Positions 18,111 through 25,743 of a stretch of 64,000 nt of DNA are shown piece after piece. Source of the stretch: Chloroflexota bacterium (GTDB taxonomy: Bacteria > Chloroflexota > Anaerolineae > Anaerolineales > Villigracilaceae); the NCBI GenBank assembly GCA_016234555.1, contig JACRBJ010000045.1, positions 38,104-102,103 of the forward strand, given 5' to 3'. Both the position numbers and the translations under genes were made by a program. The first letter of the stretch is position 1. Each line of letters opens with the position of its first letter. The notes beneath the pieces were generated by a model. It ran no database searches, had not been told where the DNA came from, and saw nothing but the letters and a program-made list of their open reading frames with translations.

Positions 18111-20012
18111 ATGTCAGGGCTGATTGGTCAAAACCTGGGACGTTATAAAATTCTTGAATTGCTTGGGGAAGGGGGCATGGCAACCGTATACAAGGCTTAT
18201 GATACCCGCCTTGAACGTGAGGTCGCGGTCAAGGTAATCCGTCGCGATGCGTTTCCCCCCGGTGAAATGGTTATGCTGCTCAAACGCTTCGAGCGCGAAT
18301 CCAAATCGCTGGGCAGGCTTTCGCACCCGAATATTGTCGGCGTGATCGATTATGGCGATTTTGAAGGTTTGCCGTATCTGGTCATGGTTTACCTGGCTGG
18401 CGGCACGCTCAAGGATCGCCTTGGACAACCCATCGCCTGGCGCAACGCAATACAGATGATCCTTCCCATCGCCCACGCCTTGGAATATGTGCACGGACAG
18501 AATATCATTAACCGCGATGTAAAGCCCTCGAACATCCTCCTGACGGAAAGCGGTCAGCCCATGTTGACCGACTTCGGTCTGGTGAAAATATTTGGCGACC
18601 AGGAAAAGGATGCGACGCACCTGACCAGTTCCGGTACCGGGCTTGGCACGCCCGATTATATGGCTCCCGAACAGTGGACAGGGGAACCAACAGCCCAATC
18701 GGACCTTTATTCGCTTGGGGTCGTGCTTTATGAAATGATCACCGGGCACAGACCCTATACTGCCGATACCCCGGCGGGCGTCCTGCTGAAACAGGCGACC
18801 GAACCCCTGCCGCTTCCCAAAAGATACGTTCCCGACCTGCCCAGGGATGTGGAATCTGTCCTGCTCAAGGCGCTTGCCAAGGAACCGAAGGACCGCTATC
18901 CCGACATGCACACCTTTATCGACGAGTTGCAGAGCCTGCTTGCCGGCAGGGAGGTGATGGCATCCTCCGTTAGCACCGCACAGCTGCGGGACCAGATGAC
19001 CGGTAAGGTGAAACGTTCCGATCTCCCAACCACCAACCTGCCTCCAACCAGTGGCAGGACGTTTCCGGTTCTTCTTGTGCTTGCGGGCTTGCTTGTGCTT
19101 GCCACCATCGCGGGCGGCGGATATTGGCTCCTGACCACACCGGGGATATTTGCCCCTGTGGCCACCCCCACGCAACAGCAGGTTGTTGTGATCCCATCGT
19201 CGACGGAAGCTCCCCCCACCCAAACCGTCGCACCGACGATCACCCCAACGGCGGAGCCATCCCAACCCATGGAGACGCCCATCCCCAGCGAGTTCAGGGA
19301 TCAGAAAAATGTCCCGATGATCCTGATCCCCGCAGGCACGTTTACCATGGGCAGCGATGAGACCGGTGATGTCGGTTCCCGTCCCGCTCATGAAGTGAAC
19401 GTCGATGCGTTCTACATCGACAAATTTGAAGTTACCAATGAAATGTACGACGCGTGTGTCTATGCCGTCGAGTGCAGGAAACCCCAGCAGGGCGGTTCCG
19501 CCACGCGGAATACCTACTTTGCCAATCCGGTCTATGCAAAATTCCCGGTGCTTTATGTGGATTGGAAGATGGCAAATGCCTATTGCGAGTGGAGAGGGGC
19601 GCGCCTGCCCACCGAGGCGGAATGGGAAAAAGCCGCTCGCGGCTCAGAGGATGCGCGTTTATATCCATGGGGGAATCAGGAACCTGATTGCAGCCTGGCA
19701 AACAAAGTTGGTTGTGTGGCTGATACCACCCCCGTGGACCAGCATACCGCTGGGGTAAGCCCCTACGGGGTTTTCGGCATGTCGGGCAATGTGTGGGAGT
19801 GGACCAGCACCCTGTTCAAAGCCTATCCCTATAAAGTCGATGACGGGCGCGAGGACCCGAAGGCAAGCGGAGAACGCATCGCCCGCGGCGGCTCGTGGCA
19901 CGTGTTCGGCGGCAATAGCGGCAATGTGCGGGTCGATACGCGCTTCAAGCTCGACCCCGGTTATTTCGGCGGGTATGTCGGATTTCGATGCGCCGTATCG
20001 GTCGATCAATAA
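18111..20012 (+). CDS. Transmembrane Ser/Thr kinase with C-terminal formylglycine-enzyme-like domain (copy 2)
   Basis: The start is the ATG at 18111 (MSGLIGQNLGRYKIL) after an AAAGGAAAAA site, giving 633 residues. The layout matches copy 1. The kinase domain has GEGGMATVY, an ATP lysine in VAVKVIRR, NRDVKPSN with Asn again replacing the HRD histidine, and DFGLVK. A membrane segment near 316-340 is followed by a Thr/Pro linker and an FGE-like domain from about 401. The pair are tandem duplicates, strongest in the kinase and FGE domains and weakest in the linkers. Hence they probably sense or act on different partners outside the membrane. The FGE domain family includes both formylglycine-generating enzymes and ligand-binding relatives, and the catalytic state here is not known. 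Confidence 0.93.
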   Translation: MSGLIGQNLGRYKILELLGEGGMATVYKAYDTRLEREVAVKVIRRDAFPPGEMVMLLKRFERESKSLGRLSHPNIVGVIDYGDFEGLPYLVMVYLAGGTLKDRLGQPIAWRNAIQMILPIAHALEYVHGQNIINRDVKPSNILLTESGQPMLTDFGLVKIFGDQEKDATHLTSSGTGLGTPDYMAPEQWTGEPTAQSDLYSLGVVLYEMITGHRPYTADTPAGVLLKQATEPLPLPKRYVPDLPRDVESVLLKALAKEPKDRYPDMHTFIDELQSLLAGREVMASSVSTAQLRDQMTGKVKRSDLPTTNLPPTSGRTFPVLLVLAGLLVLATIAGGGYWLLTTPGIFAPVATPTQQQVVVIPSSTEAPPTQTVAPTITPTAEPSQPMETPIPSEFRDQKNVPMILIPAGTFTMGSDETGDVGSRPAHEVNVDAFYIDKFEVTNEMYDACVYAVECRKPQQGGSATRNTYFANPVYAKFPVLYVDWKMANAYCEWRGARLPTEAEWEKAARGSEDARLYPWGNQEPDCSLANKVGCVADTTPVDQHTAGVSPYGVFGMSGNVWEWTSTLFKAYPYKVDDGREDPKASGERIARGGSWHVFGGNSGNVRVDTRFKLDPGYFGGYVGFRCAVSVDQ

Positions 20013-20037
20013 ACGTGATTATTCGCAAATTCAATCT

Positions 20038-20108
20038 GGACGCAGATGAACGCTGATTTTCGCTGATCGGGAGAAGAAATCCGCGTTTATCTGCGTGAAT
20101 CAGCGTCC
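20038..20108 (+). repeat. Imperfect palindrome, element family 1 (copy 1)
   Basis: The 71-base segment begins GGACGCAGATGAACGCTGAT and ends ATCAGCGTCC. Its two halves are imperfect inverted repeats of each other and would fold into a long hairpin. A near-identical segment lies at 51369-51440. Both copies sit between convergent genes and both are followed about ten bases later by a strong terminator hairpin with the same loop. Confidence 0.8.
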
Positions 20109-20118
20109 CAACGCCTTT

Positions 20119-20167
20119 AAAACACGGTTCACCGACGAAAGATTAATTTCGGGGTGAACCGTGTTTT
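20119..20167. terminator. Bidirectional terminator with conserved loop (copy 1)
   Basis: A perfect 15-base inverted repeat (AAAACACGGTTCACC at 20119-20133, GGTGAACCGTGTTTT at 20153-20167) ends convergent transcripts of kinase copy 2 and the CoA-transferase beta subunit. The 19-base loop contains CGAAAGATTAATTTCG, which can itself form a small hairpin. The hairpin at 51452 has a different stem but the same loop. Confidence 0.85.
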
Positions 20168-20934
20168 TATGCCGCGCTTTTCAAGTAAATTCCAGTTGGA
20201 TCGAGTTCCTCGCGCAAAATACGCAATTCGTTTTCGGTGACAGGTTCCGTCTCTTTCACCTGCGCCGCAGTCTTCAAATCCCAGCCGGTGTTGGCTTTGG
20301 CATCCTCCACTGTCTTGCCGGGATGCAGCGCCGTCAGGATCATTTCACCGTCCTCGTTTGGTTCGAGGATGCCGATGTCCGTCACCACCGCCAGCATCCC
20401 GCCGCCGCGCAAGCCGGCAGACTCGCGATCACCCTTTCCGCCGATGAATCCGGCGGAGGTCATGAATTCGACTTTTTCGGGGAAGCGGCGTTTCTGATGT
20501 GGAGTCATGATGTAGCAGCGGTTTGCCCACGCAGCGATTTCCTGCGACCCGCCCGAGCCTGGCAGTCGAACTTTGGGGTGGTCGTACCCGCCGATGACGG
20601 TGGCATTGATGTTGCCGTGTTTATCGATTTGCGCGCCGCCCATGAATCCCACATCTACGTTGCCGCGCTGGAGATAGTTGGCGAAGATATCGTACATGCT
20701 CACCACCGAGAGCGATCCGCTGACGAGGGTTGGGTCGCCAATGGACAGTGGAAGCCGCGCCGGTTCCGCGCCGATCACACCGGCTTCGTAGATCATCACC
20801 AGGTTGGGAGCGTGCGTCCGCTTTGCAAGATTGCAGGCAAGGTTGGGCTGACCCACGCCCACGAAAACAACGTCGCCATCGCGCAACAAACGCGCGGCAT
20901 TTATGATCATCAACTCGGCTGAAGAATAATTCAT
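20167..20934 (-). CDS. CoA-transferase subunit beta (GctB-like)
   Basis: This 255-residue protein is a family I CoA-transferase beta subunit: DGDVVFVGVGQPNLACNLAKR (19-39), YEAGVIGAEPARLPLSIGDP with the likely active-site glutamate, and GFMGGAQIDKHGNINATVIGGYDHPKVRLPGSGG. It should pair with the alpha subunit at 22990-23892 to move CoA between carboxylic acids, as in glutaconate or 3-oxoacid CoA-transferases. Unusually, the two subunit genes are separated by an alpha/beta hydrolase gene and an opposite-strand lipoprotein gene. The stop codon overlaps the terminator arm. Confidence 0.88.
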   Translation of the reverse strand: MNYSSAELMIINAARLLRDGDVVFVGVGQPNLACNLAKRTHAPNLVMIYEAGVIGAEPARLPLSIGDPTLVSGSLSVVSMYDIFANYLQRGNVDVGFMGGAQIDKHGNINATVIGGYDHPKVRLPGSGGSQEIAAWANRCYIMTPHQKRRFPEKVEFMTSAGFIGGKGDRESAGLRGGGMLAVVTDIGILEPNEDGEMILTALHPGKTVEDAKANTGWDLKTAAQVKETEPVTENELRILREELDPTGIYLKSAA

Positions 20935-21068
20935 TTTTCCTCGGGTATTTTGGTTTGAGTTTTCAAGATAAGGCTATTGTGCCTGAACTTTGCGCGTCTG
21001 GCAAGGGACTCGAATTCCTATTGATTTGACGGGGAAAAGGAATGATAATTGCCGCGAGGAGAGAACCC

Positions 21069-22064
21069 ATGAAAAAGAACAATTCCATTTTTATTTTTAG
21101 TTTGCTTCTTGTTGTCGTCATGCTGGCGTGCAACCTGCCAAATCTGCAGGGTGCGCAGCCTACTGCCATACCTCCTTCCAACACCCCCGTTATGGATGCC
21201 GCTTCTCCCACACCGGAGACCCCGGCGCTCCCAACGGATACTCCTCAGCCAACGGCTGAACTGCCCACTCCCACAATCGAAGTGCTCCATTCGCTGGTCC
21301 CGTCCACCATTATAAAGCCGGGTACGTTGATTCTGGACGTGGTCTCGGTGGATACTGCCATCGAGAAGCGCGCCCCCTATGGCGATTCATATTCCATCAA
21401 CCGTCTTGAACGACCCTTTACACAGGATATGACCTACGTGCCAGACTTGGATATCGTCAGCTTCAACCTGACGCATGACGAAAAGTTTTTCTACGTTTCG
21501 ATTGAGCTGGTCGGAACGAATCCCAACAACGAGATGGGAATCAATTACGGCGTGGAGCTGGACTTCAACGCGGACGGCTTCGGCGACAAAATAATCATTG
21601 CCCGTCCGCCCTACAGCGTGGACTGGTCGACGGACAATGTGCAAATCTTGGAGGATACCAACCGCGATACAGGCGGACTCTCTGCCGAGAAAGCTGAAGC
21701 TCCCCTGCCCGGTGACGGCTACGATGAGGTCATCTTTGACGGCGGGCGTGGTCCGAACGACACCGATCCCGACCTTGCCTGGGTGCGCGTGAATGCGGGA
21801 AACAAAGCCACCGTGCAGTTTGCGTTTAAAAAATCATTTGCGGGTGTGGCATTCATGTATGGCGTGATTGTGGATGGCGGCTTGAAGAGCGTTGCCGACC
21901 TGGATTATGTGGACCGCTTTACCAAGGAGGAGGCTGGCTCGCCTGTGCGCGACCAGGAAAATTATCCGCTCAAAGCTTTGTACGCCGTGGATAACGTCTG
22001 TCGCGAGGTCTTTGGGTTTACAGGGACGAAGCAGGAACCGCAGCGCTGTACCCCGATCAAATAG
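21069..22064 (+). CDS. Secreted lipoprotein of unknown function
   Basis: The ATG at 21069 follows a GAGGAGAG site and gives 331 residues; an upstream ATG at 21042 lies before this site. The N-terminus MKKNNSIFIFSLLLVVVMLAC is a lipoprotein signal with the modified cysteine at about residue 21. A Thr/Pro-rich spacer (to about residue 75) leads into a beta-rich domain with several Asp-rich turns (DFNADGFGD, DTNRDTGG, GPNDTDPDLAW). These could bind calcium. No family is recognised. It is inserted on the opposite strand between the CoA-transferase beta gene and the hydrolase gene. Confidence 0.75.
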   Translation: MKKNNSIFIFSLLLVVVMLACNLPNLQGAQPTAIPPSNTPVMDAASPTPETPALPTDTPQPTAELPTPTIEVLHSLVPSTIIKPGTLILDVVSVDTAIEKRAPYGDSYSINRLERPFTQDMTYVPDLDIVSFNLTHDEKFFYVSIELVGTNPNNEMGINYGVELDFNADGFGDKIIIARPPYSVDWSTDNVQILEDTNRDTGGLSAEKAEAPLPGDGYDEVIFDGGRGPNDTDPDLAWVRVNAGNKATVQFAFKKSFAGVAFMYGVIVDGGLKSVADLDYVDRFTKEEAGSPVRDQENYPLKALYAVDNVCREVFGFTGTKQEPQRCTPIK

Positions 22065-22082
22065 AAAAAACATCCAAGCGGA

Positions 22083-22931
22083 TCAAACCTTCGGGATGCT
22101 GTCCAGAAATTCCCGCATCATTTCAACCACCTCCTGTGGACGTTCCAAGGGCAGGAGGTGCGTTGTTTTATTCAACACTTTAACCTGTATCTTTGGGTTT
22201 TTCTTTTTCACCAGTTCCCCGGCATTTTGCAGGAAGGTGTCGGTCTCCGCGCCGCGAATGATGAGGGTGGGGACTTGCAGGCTGGGCAGTCCGCGCCAGA
22301 GGTCGAAGTCACGCAGACCGGTCAGGTAGATGCGAGATTCCCATTCGGGGGAATACGCCAGTTCGAAGCCGCCGTCTGCTTTGGGTTTTGTGATGCCGTC
22401 GATATATGCGCGCAGGTTTTCGTCGCTGATGTATCTGAAAACCTTGCGCGTGCGGTAGCCTCGAAATGCAAGTTCCAAATCGTCAAAGGTGCGCCTGCGT
22501 TTTTGTGAGCCTAGGATTTTGGGATGCAGCATGTTCCCCAACCCCATTGCGCGGACAAGGTTCCAGATTATCAGAATCGATGGGACAAAAAGCACGGGAT
22601 CAAGCAGAATCAACGCGCGGAATTTGGATGGATTACGCAACGCCGCCCGCAGGGTGACAATTGCTCCGACGGAATGCCCAACTCCGATGGTTGGAGTCAG
22701 CCCGCCCGTTGTCAAAAATTGCAGCAAGTCGTCTGAGAGGGGATGCCAGTCATCCAAGTCTTCAGGTTGCGCGCCATCCCAAAGCGGGCGAAGCTTCATC
22801 CCGAAGACGTGATAGTCCGCCTTCAATAACTCGCACAACGGTGAATAACATTCGGGCGGATAGCCGTTGGCATGGAGAAAATGAAGCGGCGCCCCCTCGC
22901 CGCCGTAATCGAAAGATGGAATTCGGTTCAT
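22083..22931 (-). CDS. Alpha/beta hydrolase
   Basis: This 282-residue alpha/beta-hydrolase has the nucleophile elbow GVGHSVGA (serine near residue 87), an oxyanion region HANGYPPE near residue 20, an acid in RGAETDTF and the catalytic histidine in KTTHLLPLERP. A cap region rich in basic residues lies between about 125 and 190. It may be an esterase, lipase or C-C hydrolase; the substrate is unknown. It is 58 bases downstream of the CoA-transferase alpha gene with a palindromic repeat in between, so it is possibly co-transcribed with it. Confidence 0.85.
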   Translation of the reverse strand: MNRIPSFDYGGEGAPLHFLHANGYPPECYSPLCELLKADYHVFGMKLRPLWDGAQPEDLDDWHPLSDDLLQFLTTGGLTPTIGVGHSVGAIVTLRAALRNPSKFRALILLDPVLFVPSILIIWNLVRAMGLGNMLHPKILGSQKRRRTFDDLELAFRGYRTRKVFRYISDENLRAYIDGITKPKADGGFELAYSPEWESRIYLTGLRDFDLWRGLPSLQVPTLIIRGAETDTFLQNAGELVKKKNPKIQVKVLNKTTHLLPLERPQEVVEMMREFLDSIPKV

Positions 22932-22945
22932 CCGCTGGCCTGCAC

Positions 22946-22978
22946 CGCTCTTTCGGGGGCTTAGCCCCCGAAAGAGCG
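22946..22978. repeat. Palindromic repeat family 2 (copy A)
   Basis: A perfect 15-base inverted repeat with a three-base TTA loop (arms 22946-22960 and 22964-22978). The core reads TCGGGGGCTTAGCCCCCGA. Related palindromes with the same core and different outer stems occur at 25653-25687 and 49596-49632. It could act as a terminator or processing signal between the alpha subunit and the hydrolase gene. Confidence 0.75.
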
Positions 22979-22989
22979 TATTTGTCCGA

Positions 22990-23892
22990 TTAGTACTTCC
23001 CGTAGTTGATCTTCTCGCTGTACTTCGCCTTGACCTTCAATCGCTTGTGGACTTTCGCGCCGAGTTTTTGCCAATACTCCTCGCGGTCTTTGACGCCGAA
23101 GACCCACTCATCGAGATACGCCTGCACGCTTTCCTTCGACTCGCTGATCTTGTCCCACGCGAGATAGAACTCGTTGTCGCGGTCGTAATAGCCCTGCGAG
23201 TACGATGGGTGACTGGCGAACGGGACGTGACAGACTGCGTCCACGATGTTGGCGGAGATCATGGTGCGGTTCGGGTCGGAGCGGATGACGGATTCGTCCA
23301 CGATTTCTTCGGCAGTGAGGATGACCTTCTTCGCGGCGAAGGCGGCTTCCTTTTGCTCGCCGATGATGCCCCACAAATGCGCATTGCCGTTTTCGTCCGC
23401 CCGCTGCACGTGGACAATTGCCACATCGGGATTCAGCGCGGGGACGACGATCACATCCTTGCCGCCGTACGGGTCGGGGATGCGCTTGATGAGCGGGTTG
23501 ACTTGTTCGAGGCTGGTCGCGCCGGTCTGCTTCATCGGCAGGAAGGGCAGTCCCGATGCGCCCGCTTGCAGACGGGTGATCATGCCGAAGTGGGAATATT
23601 CTTCCCATTCCAGTTCGCCCTTTTCGATGGCGGCGCGGACAATTCTCAGCGAGCCGACGCCGGGATTTCCCATGTACGAGAAGATGACCTTCTTCGCGCA
23701 GCCCGCCGCTACCATCTGGTCATAGATCAGGTCGGGCGTGGCGCGGGCAAGGGTGAGGTTCTTCTTGCCCTGACGGATGATCTCATGCCCGGCGGCAAAG
23801 GGGATGAGGTGGGTGAACCCTGCGGCGTAGACCACATCGCCGTCGCTGACAAAATCTGCAATTGCCTGTTTGAGTGAAGTGAGTTTTGACAT
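22990..23892 (-). CDS. CoA-transferase subunit alpha (GctA-like)
   Basis: The start is the ATG at 23892 (MSKLTSLKQAIADFVSDGD), giving 300 residues; the frame is open further upstream but overlaps the preceding gene. Family I CoA-transferase alpha features include GDVVYAAGFTHLIPFAAGHEIIRQ near the N-terminus, SYMGNPGVGSLRIVRAAIEKG and PALNPDVAIVHVQRADENGNAHLWG. It is the expected partner of the beta subunit at 20167-20934. The gene starts one base after the stop of a small membrane-protein gene, indicating coupling. Confidence 0.88.
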   Translation of the reverse strand: MSKLTSLKQAIADFVSDGDVVYAAGFTHLIPFAAGHEIIRQGKKNLTLARATPDLIYDQMVAAGCAKKVIFSYMGNPGVGSLRIVRAAIEKGELEWEEYSHFGMITRLQAGASGLPFLPMKQTGATSLEQVNPLIKRIPDPYGGKDVIVVPALNPDVAIVHVQRADENGNAHLWGIIGEQKEAAFAAKKVILTAEEIVDESVIRSDPNRTMISANIVDAVCHVPFASHPSYSQGYYDRDNEFYLAWDKISESKESVQAYLDEWVFGVKDREEYWQKLGAKVHKRLKVKAKYSEKINYGKY

Positions 23893-23893
23893 G

Positions 23894-24157
23894 TTATTTT
23901 TTCTTTTCGTCCTTGCCTTTTTTATTCTTTCTCTCGTCGATTGTTTTCCTGAACCATGCGAAACGCCCGGCGGATGGAGGGGCTGGTCTGCCCCGACGGA
24001 GAATCCCGCCGACAACAAACATCGCCAGCGCCGTGAAGAAGAAATCGTAATCCGGCTTCTTGGCAAAATCCGAGACGACGAACAGCACAAATGCCCCCCC
24101 GCCGATGACGTAAAAGAACAGTCCCACGCGGTAGATGAGAGGTTCGTCGTTTTCCAT
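23894..24157 (-). CDS. Small membrane protein of unknown function
   Basis: The ATG at 24157 has a GGAG site nine bases upstream and gives 87 residues. Two hydrophobic segments (GLFFYVIGGGAFVLFVV and FFFTALAMFVVGGILRRG) are followed by a strongly basic tail rich in lysine. It is translationally close to the CoA-transferase alpha gene and to the upstream methyltransferase gene. No family is recognised. Confidence 0.65.
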   Translation of the reverse strand: MENDEPLIYRVGLFFYVIGGGAFVLFVVSDFAKKPDYDFFFTALAMFVVGGILRRGRPAPPSAGRFAWFRKTIDERKNKKGKDEKKK

Positions 24158-24192
24158 TTGCGGGGTCTCCAATAGTACCTGTCCTGACGGCG

Positions 24193-24954
24193 TTATGACT
24201 TCGCGGCTGAAAATAATATCCTGCGGAAGGGATACAGCAGGGGGCTTTCCGGTAAAGCCTTTTTCATCTTTTTGCGAAGCGCTTCGAGGAATTCGGGTTT
24301 ATGTTCCCCAAGCCTTTCGAAATAAGGGACAAGCGCGGTGCCGGAAATCCACTCGACCACCGCGTCCGAGTTTTCCAAAACGTGCGGATATACTTTTTCA
24401 AAGACGGTAATGTTCGCTGCGCTTTGCTCAAACAATATCCTTGTGTATTGGTCAATGGACAGGACTGGCGAAACCCGCTCGAAACCGTTCAGGATTTTGT
24501 CGAACGGCGCCTCCCTTGCCGTCTCGCGGATGAGCATGTGTGAAATATGATTGTGATTCGATGGGACTTGCACGCACAGTTGTCCGCCGGGGTTGAGCTT
24601 CGAGAAAAGATGCGGAATCAGCCTTTCGTGATCTTCGCACCATTGGATTGCGGCGTTGCTGAAGATGAGGTCCCAACTCCCGCTCAACTCGGATAAATCT
24701 CCCTGCTCGAACCGCAAATTCGAGCTTGCATATAAAGCCGCCCGCGCAGCGTCCAGCATTGCGGGGGACGAATCCAGCCCGGTTACATCGCCTTCCGGCA
24801 GGGCATCGGCTAGCGCGCGGGTTAACTCGCCCGTGCCGCATCCCAGGTCAACCGCCTTGATGCGCGGGCGAATCTCCACGAGCTTCAACAGGTCGTAAAA
24901 CGGCGCGGAGCGTTCCGATTGAAATTTATGATATTGTTCGGGGTTCCATGGCAT
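24193..24954 (-). CDS. tam: Trans-aconitate 2-methyltransferase-like protein
   Basis: This 253-residue class I methyltransferase has motif I VDLGCGTGELTR (35-46), TGLDSSPAML (58-67), DLIFSNAAIQW and LNPGGQLCVQVP. The opening MPWNPEQYHKFQSERSAPFYDLL and the NAAIQW segment are characteristic of Tam, which methylates trans-aconitate, a spontaneous and inhibitory by-product of the citric acid cycle. It is the first gene of the minus-strand run and is divergent from the selenoprotein gene. Assignment to Tam is by family resemblance. Confidence 0.85.
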   Translation of the reverse strand: MPWNPEQYHKFQSERSAPFYDLLKLVEIRPRIKAVDLGCGTGELTRALADALPEGDVTGLDSSPAMLDAARAALYASSNLRFEQGDLSELSGSWDLIFSNAAIQWCEDHERLIPHLFSKLNPGGQLCVQVPSNHNHISHMLIRETAREAPFDKILNGFERVSPVLSIDQYTRILFEQSAANITVFEKVYPHVLENSDAVVEWISGTALVPYFERLGEHKPEFLEALRKKMKKALPESPLLYPFRRILFSAAKS

Positions 24955-25060
24955 GAATTTATTTTACCATCTGGCGCTGTGAGGGGACAAAACGTCTAAA
25001 TTTTGGACTACGCGTCGTCTATCAAAATACGAGACCAAATTATTTTAGAAGGAGATTTAG

Positions 25061-25621
25061 ATGAGATCCCGTTTTCTTTTTCTGACGATGGGACTGGTCG
25101 CCGCTCTGACGGTTGTATCCTGTTCCCCAACTGCCGCCCCGATAGCATCCCCTTCGGGGGCAGTTGATTCGGCTCCCCAAGCCTCTGCTCCCACCGCGGC
25201 TTTGGCGCCGCAACCCACAGCCCCAGCCGAGCCGACAGCTGCCGTCCCCACCCAAGCCGCTGAAGTTCAACCCGTCCCCGTCCCCACCTCGCGCGGGCCC
25301 AAGCTCGAAGCCACCGACCCCGCTACGGTGAGTCTGGCATCGGGTCAATTGCAACTTGTGGAATTTTTCCGCTTCACCTGAAGTACCTGCCGATCCATGG
25401 CGCCCATGGTTCATGGGCTTGAAGCAGAGTATTCAGGCAAAATCAAATTCTCCTATCTTGATGCCGACGACCCCAACACCGATGAATTTCAGAGCGCGCT
25501 CGGCTTTCAGTATCAACCTGAGTTCTACCTGTTGGACGCCGACGGCAACGTAATTGGAAAGCTGATCGGGTTTGCCTCTGAAGACGAATTCAGAAATTTG
25601 TTCAATCAGCAGTTGCAATAA
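25061..25621 (+). CDS. Exported thioredoxin-like lipoprotein with in-frame TGA, candidate selenoprotein (UxxC)
   Basis: The ATG at 25061 follows an AGAAGGAGA site. Residues 1-21 are a lipoprotein signal (lipobox VVSC), then a Pro/Ala/Thr linker to about residue 90. A thioredoxin-like domain starts at QLQLVEFFRFT. The next codon, 107 (25379-25381), is TGA. The same frame then continues STCRSMAPMVHGLEAEYSGK... to a TAA at 25621, for 186 codons. The TGA falls exactly where thioredoxins have the first active-site cysteine (WCxxC), with the second cysteine at 110. The best reading is selenocysteine in a UxxC redox motif. A SECIS-like hairpin with a GTT loop follows. A plain nonsense mutation is the alternative. 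Confidence 0.8.
25402..25418 (+). promoter_or_regulatory. Putative bacterial SECIS hairpin
   Basis: Twenty bases after the in-frame TGA, GCCCATG (25402-25408) pairs perfectly with CATGGGC (25412-25418) around a GTT loop. Bacterial SECIS elements are short hairpins within the coding sequence just 3' of the UGA, with a small apical loop that starts with G followed by U. The distance and loop fit that pattern. Function is inferred; SelB binding was not tested. Confidence 0.6.
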
Positions 25622-25652
25622 ATTAGCTTGCCAAAGGATTTTAGATATCATC

Positions 25653-25687
25653 CCGCTCCGTCGGAGGCTTGGTCCCCGACGGAGCGG
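25653..25687. repeat. Palindromic repeat family 2 (copy B)
   Basis: An inverted repeat of 13-14 pairs with one mismatch (CCGCTCCGTCGG at 25653-25664, CCGACGGAGCGG at 25676-25687) around GGCTTGGT. The core matches copies A and C while the outer stem differs with compensating changes. It lies between the selenoprotein gene and the channel-like gene and could terminate the former. Confidence 0.7.
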
Positions 25688-25743
25688 TTAAGTCTGTCAT
25701 TTCAACCATCCACTTATCGTCAGGCATACCGTATAATTTTCAG

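Noticed and set aside
25379..25381. TGA at codon 107 of the thioredoxin-like gene as an ordinary stop
   Set aside because: The downstream part has no independent good start, continues in frame with the rest of the thioredoxin domain, and the TGA stands exactly at the first redox cysteine with a SECIS-like hairpin after it.
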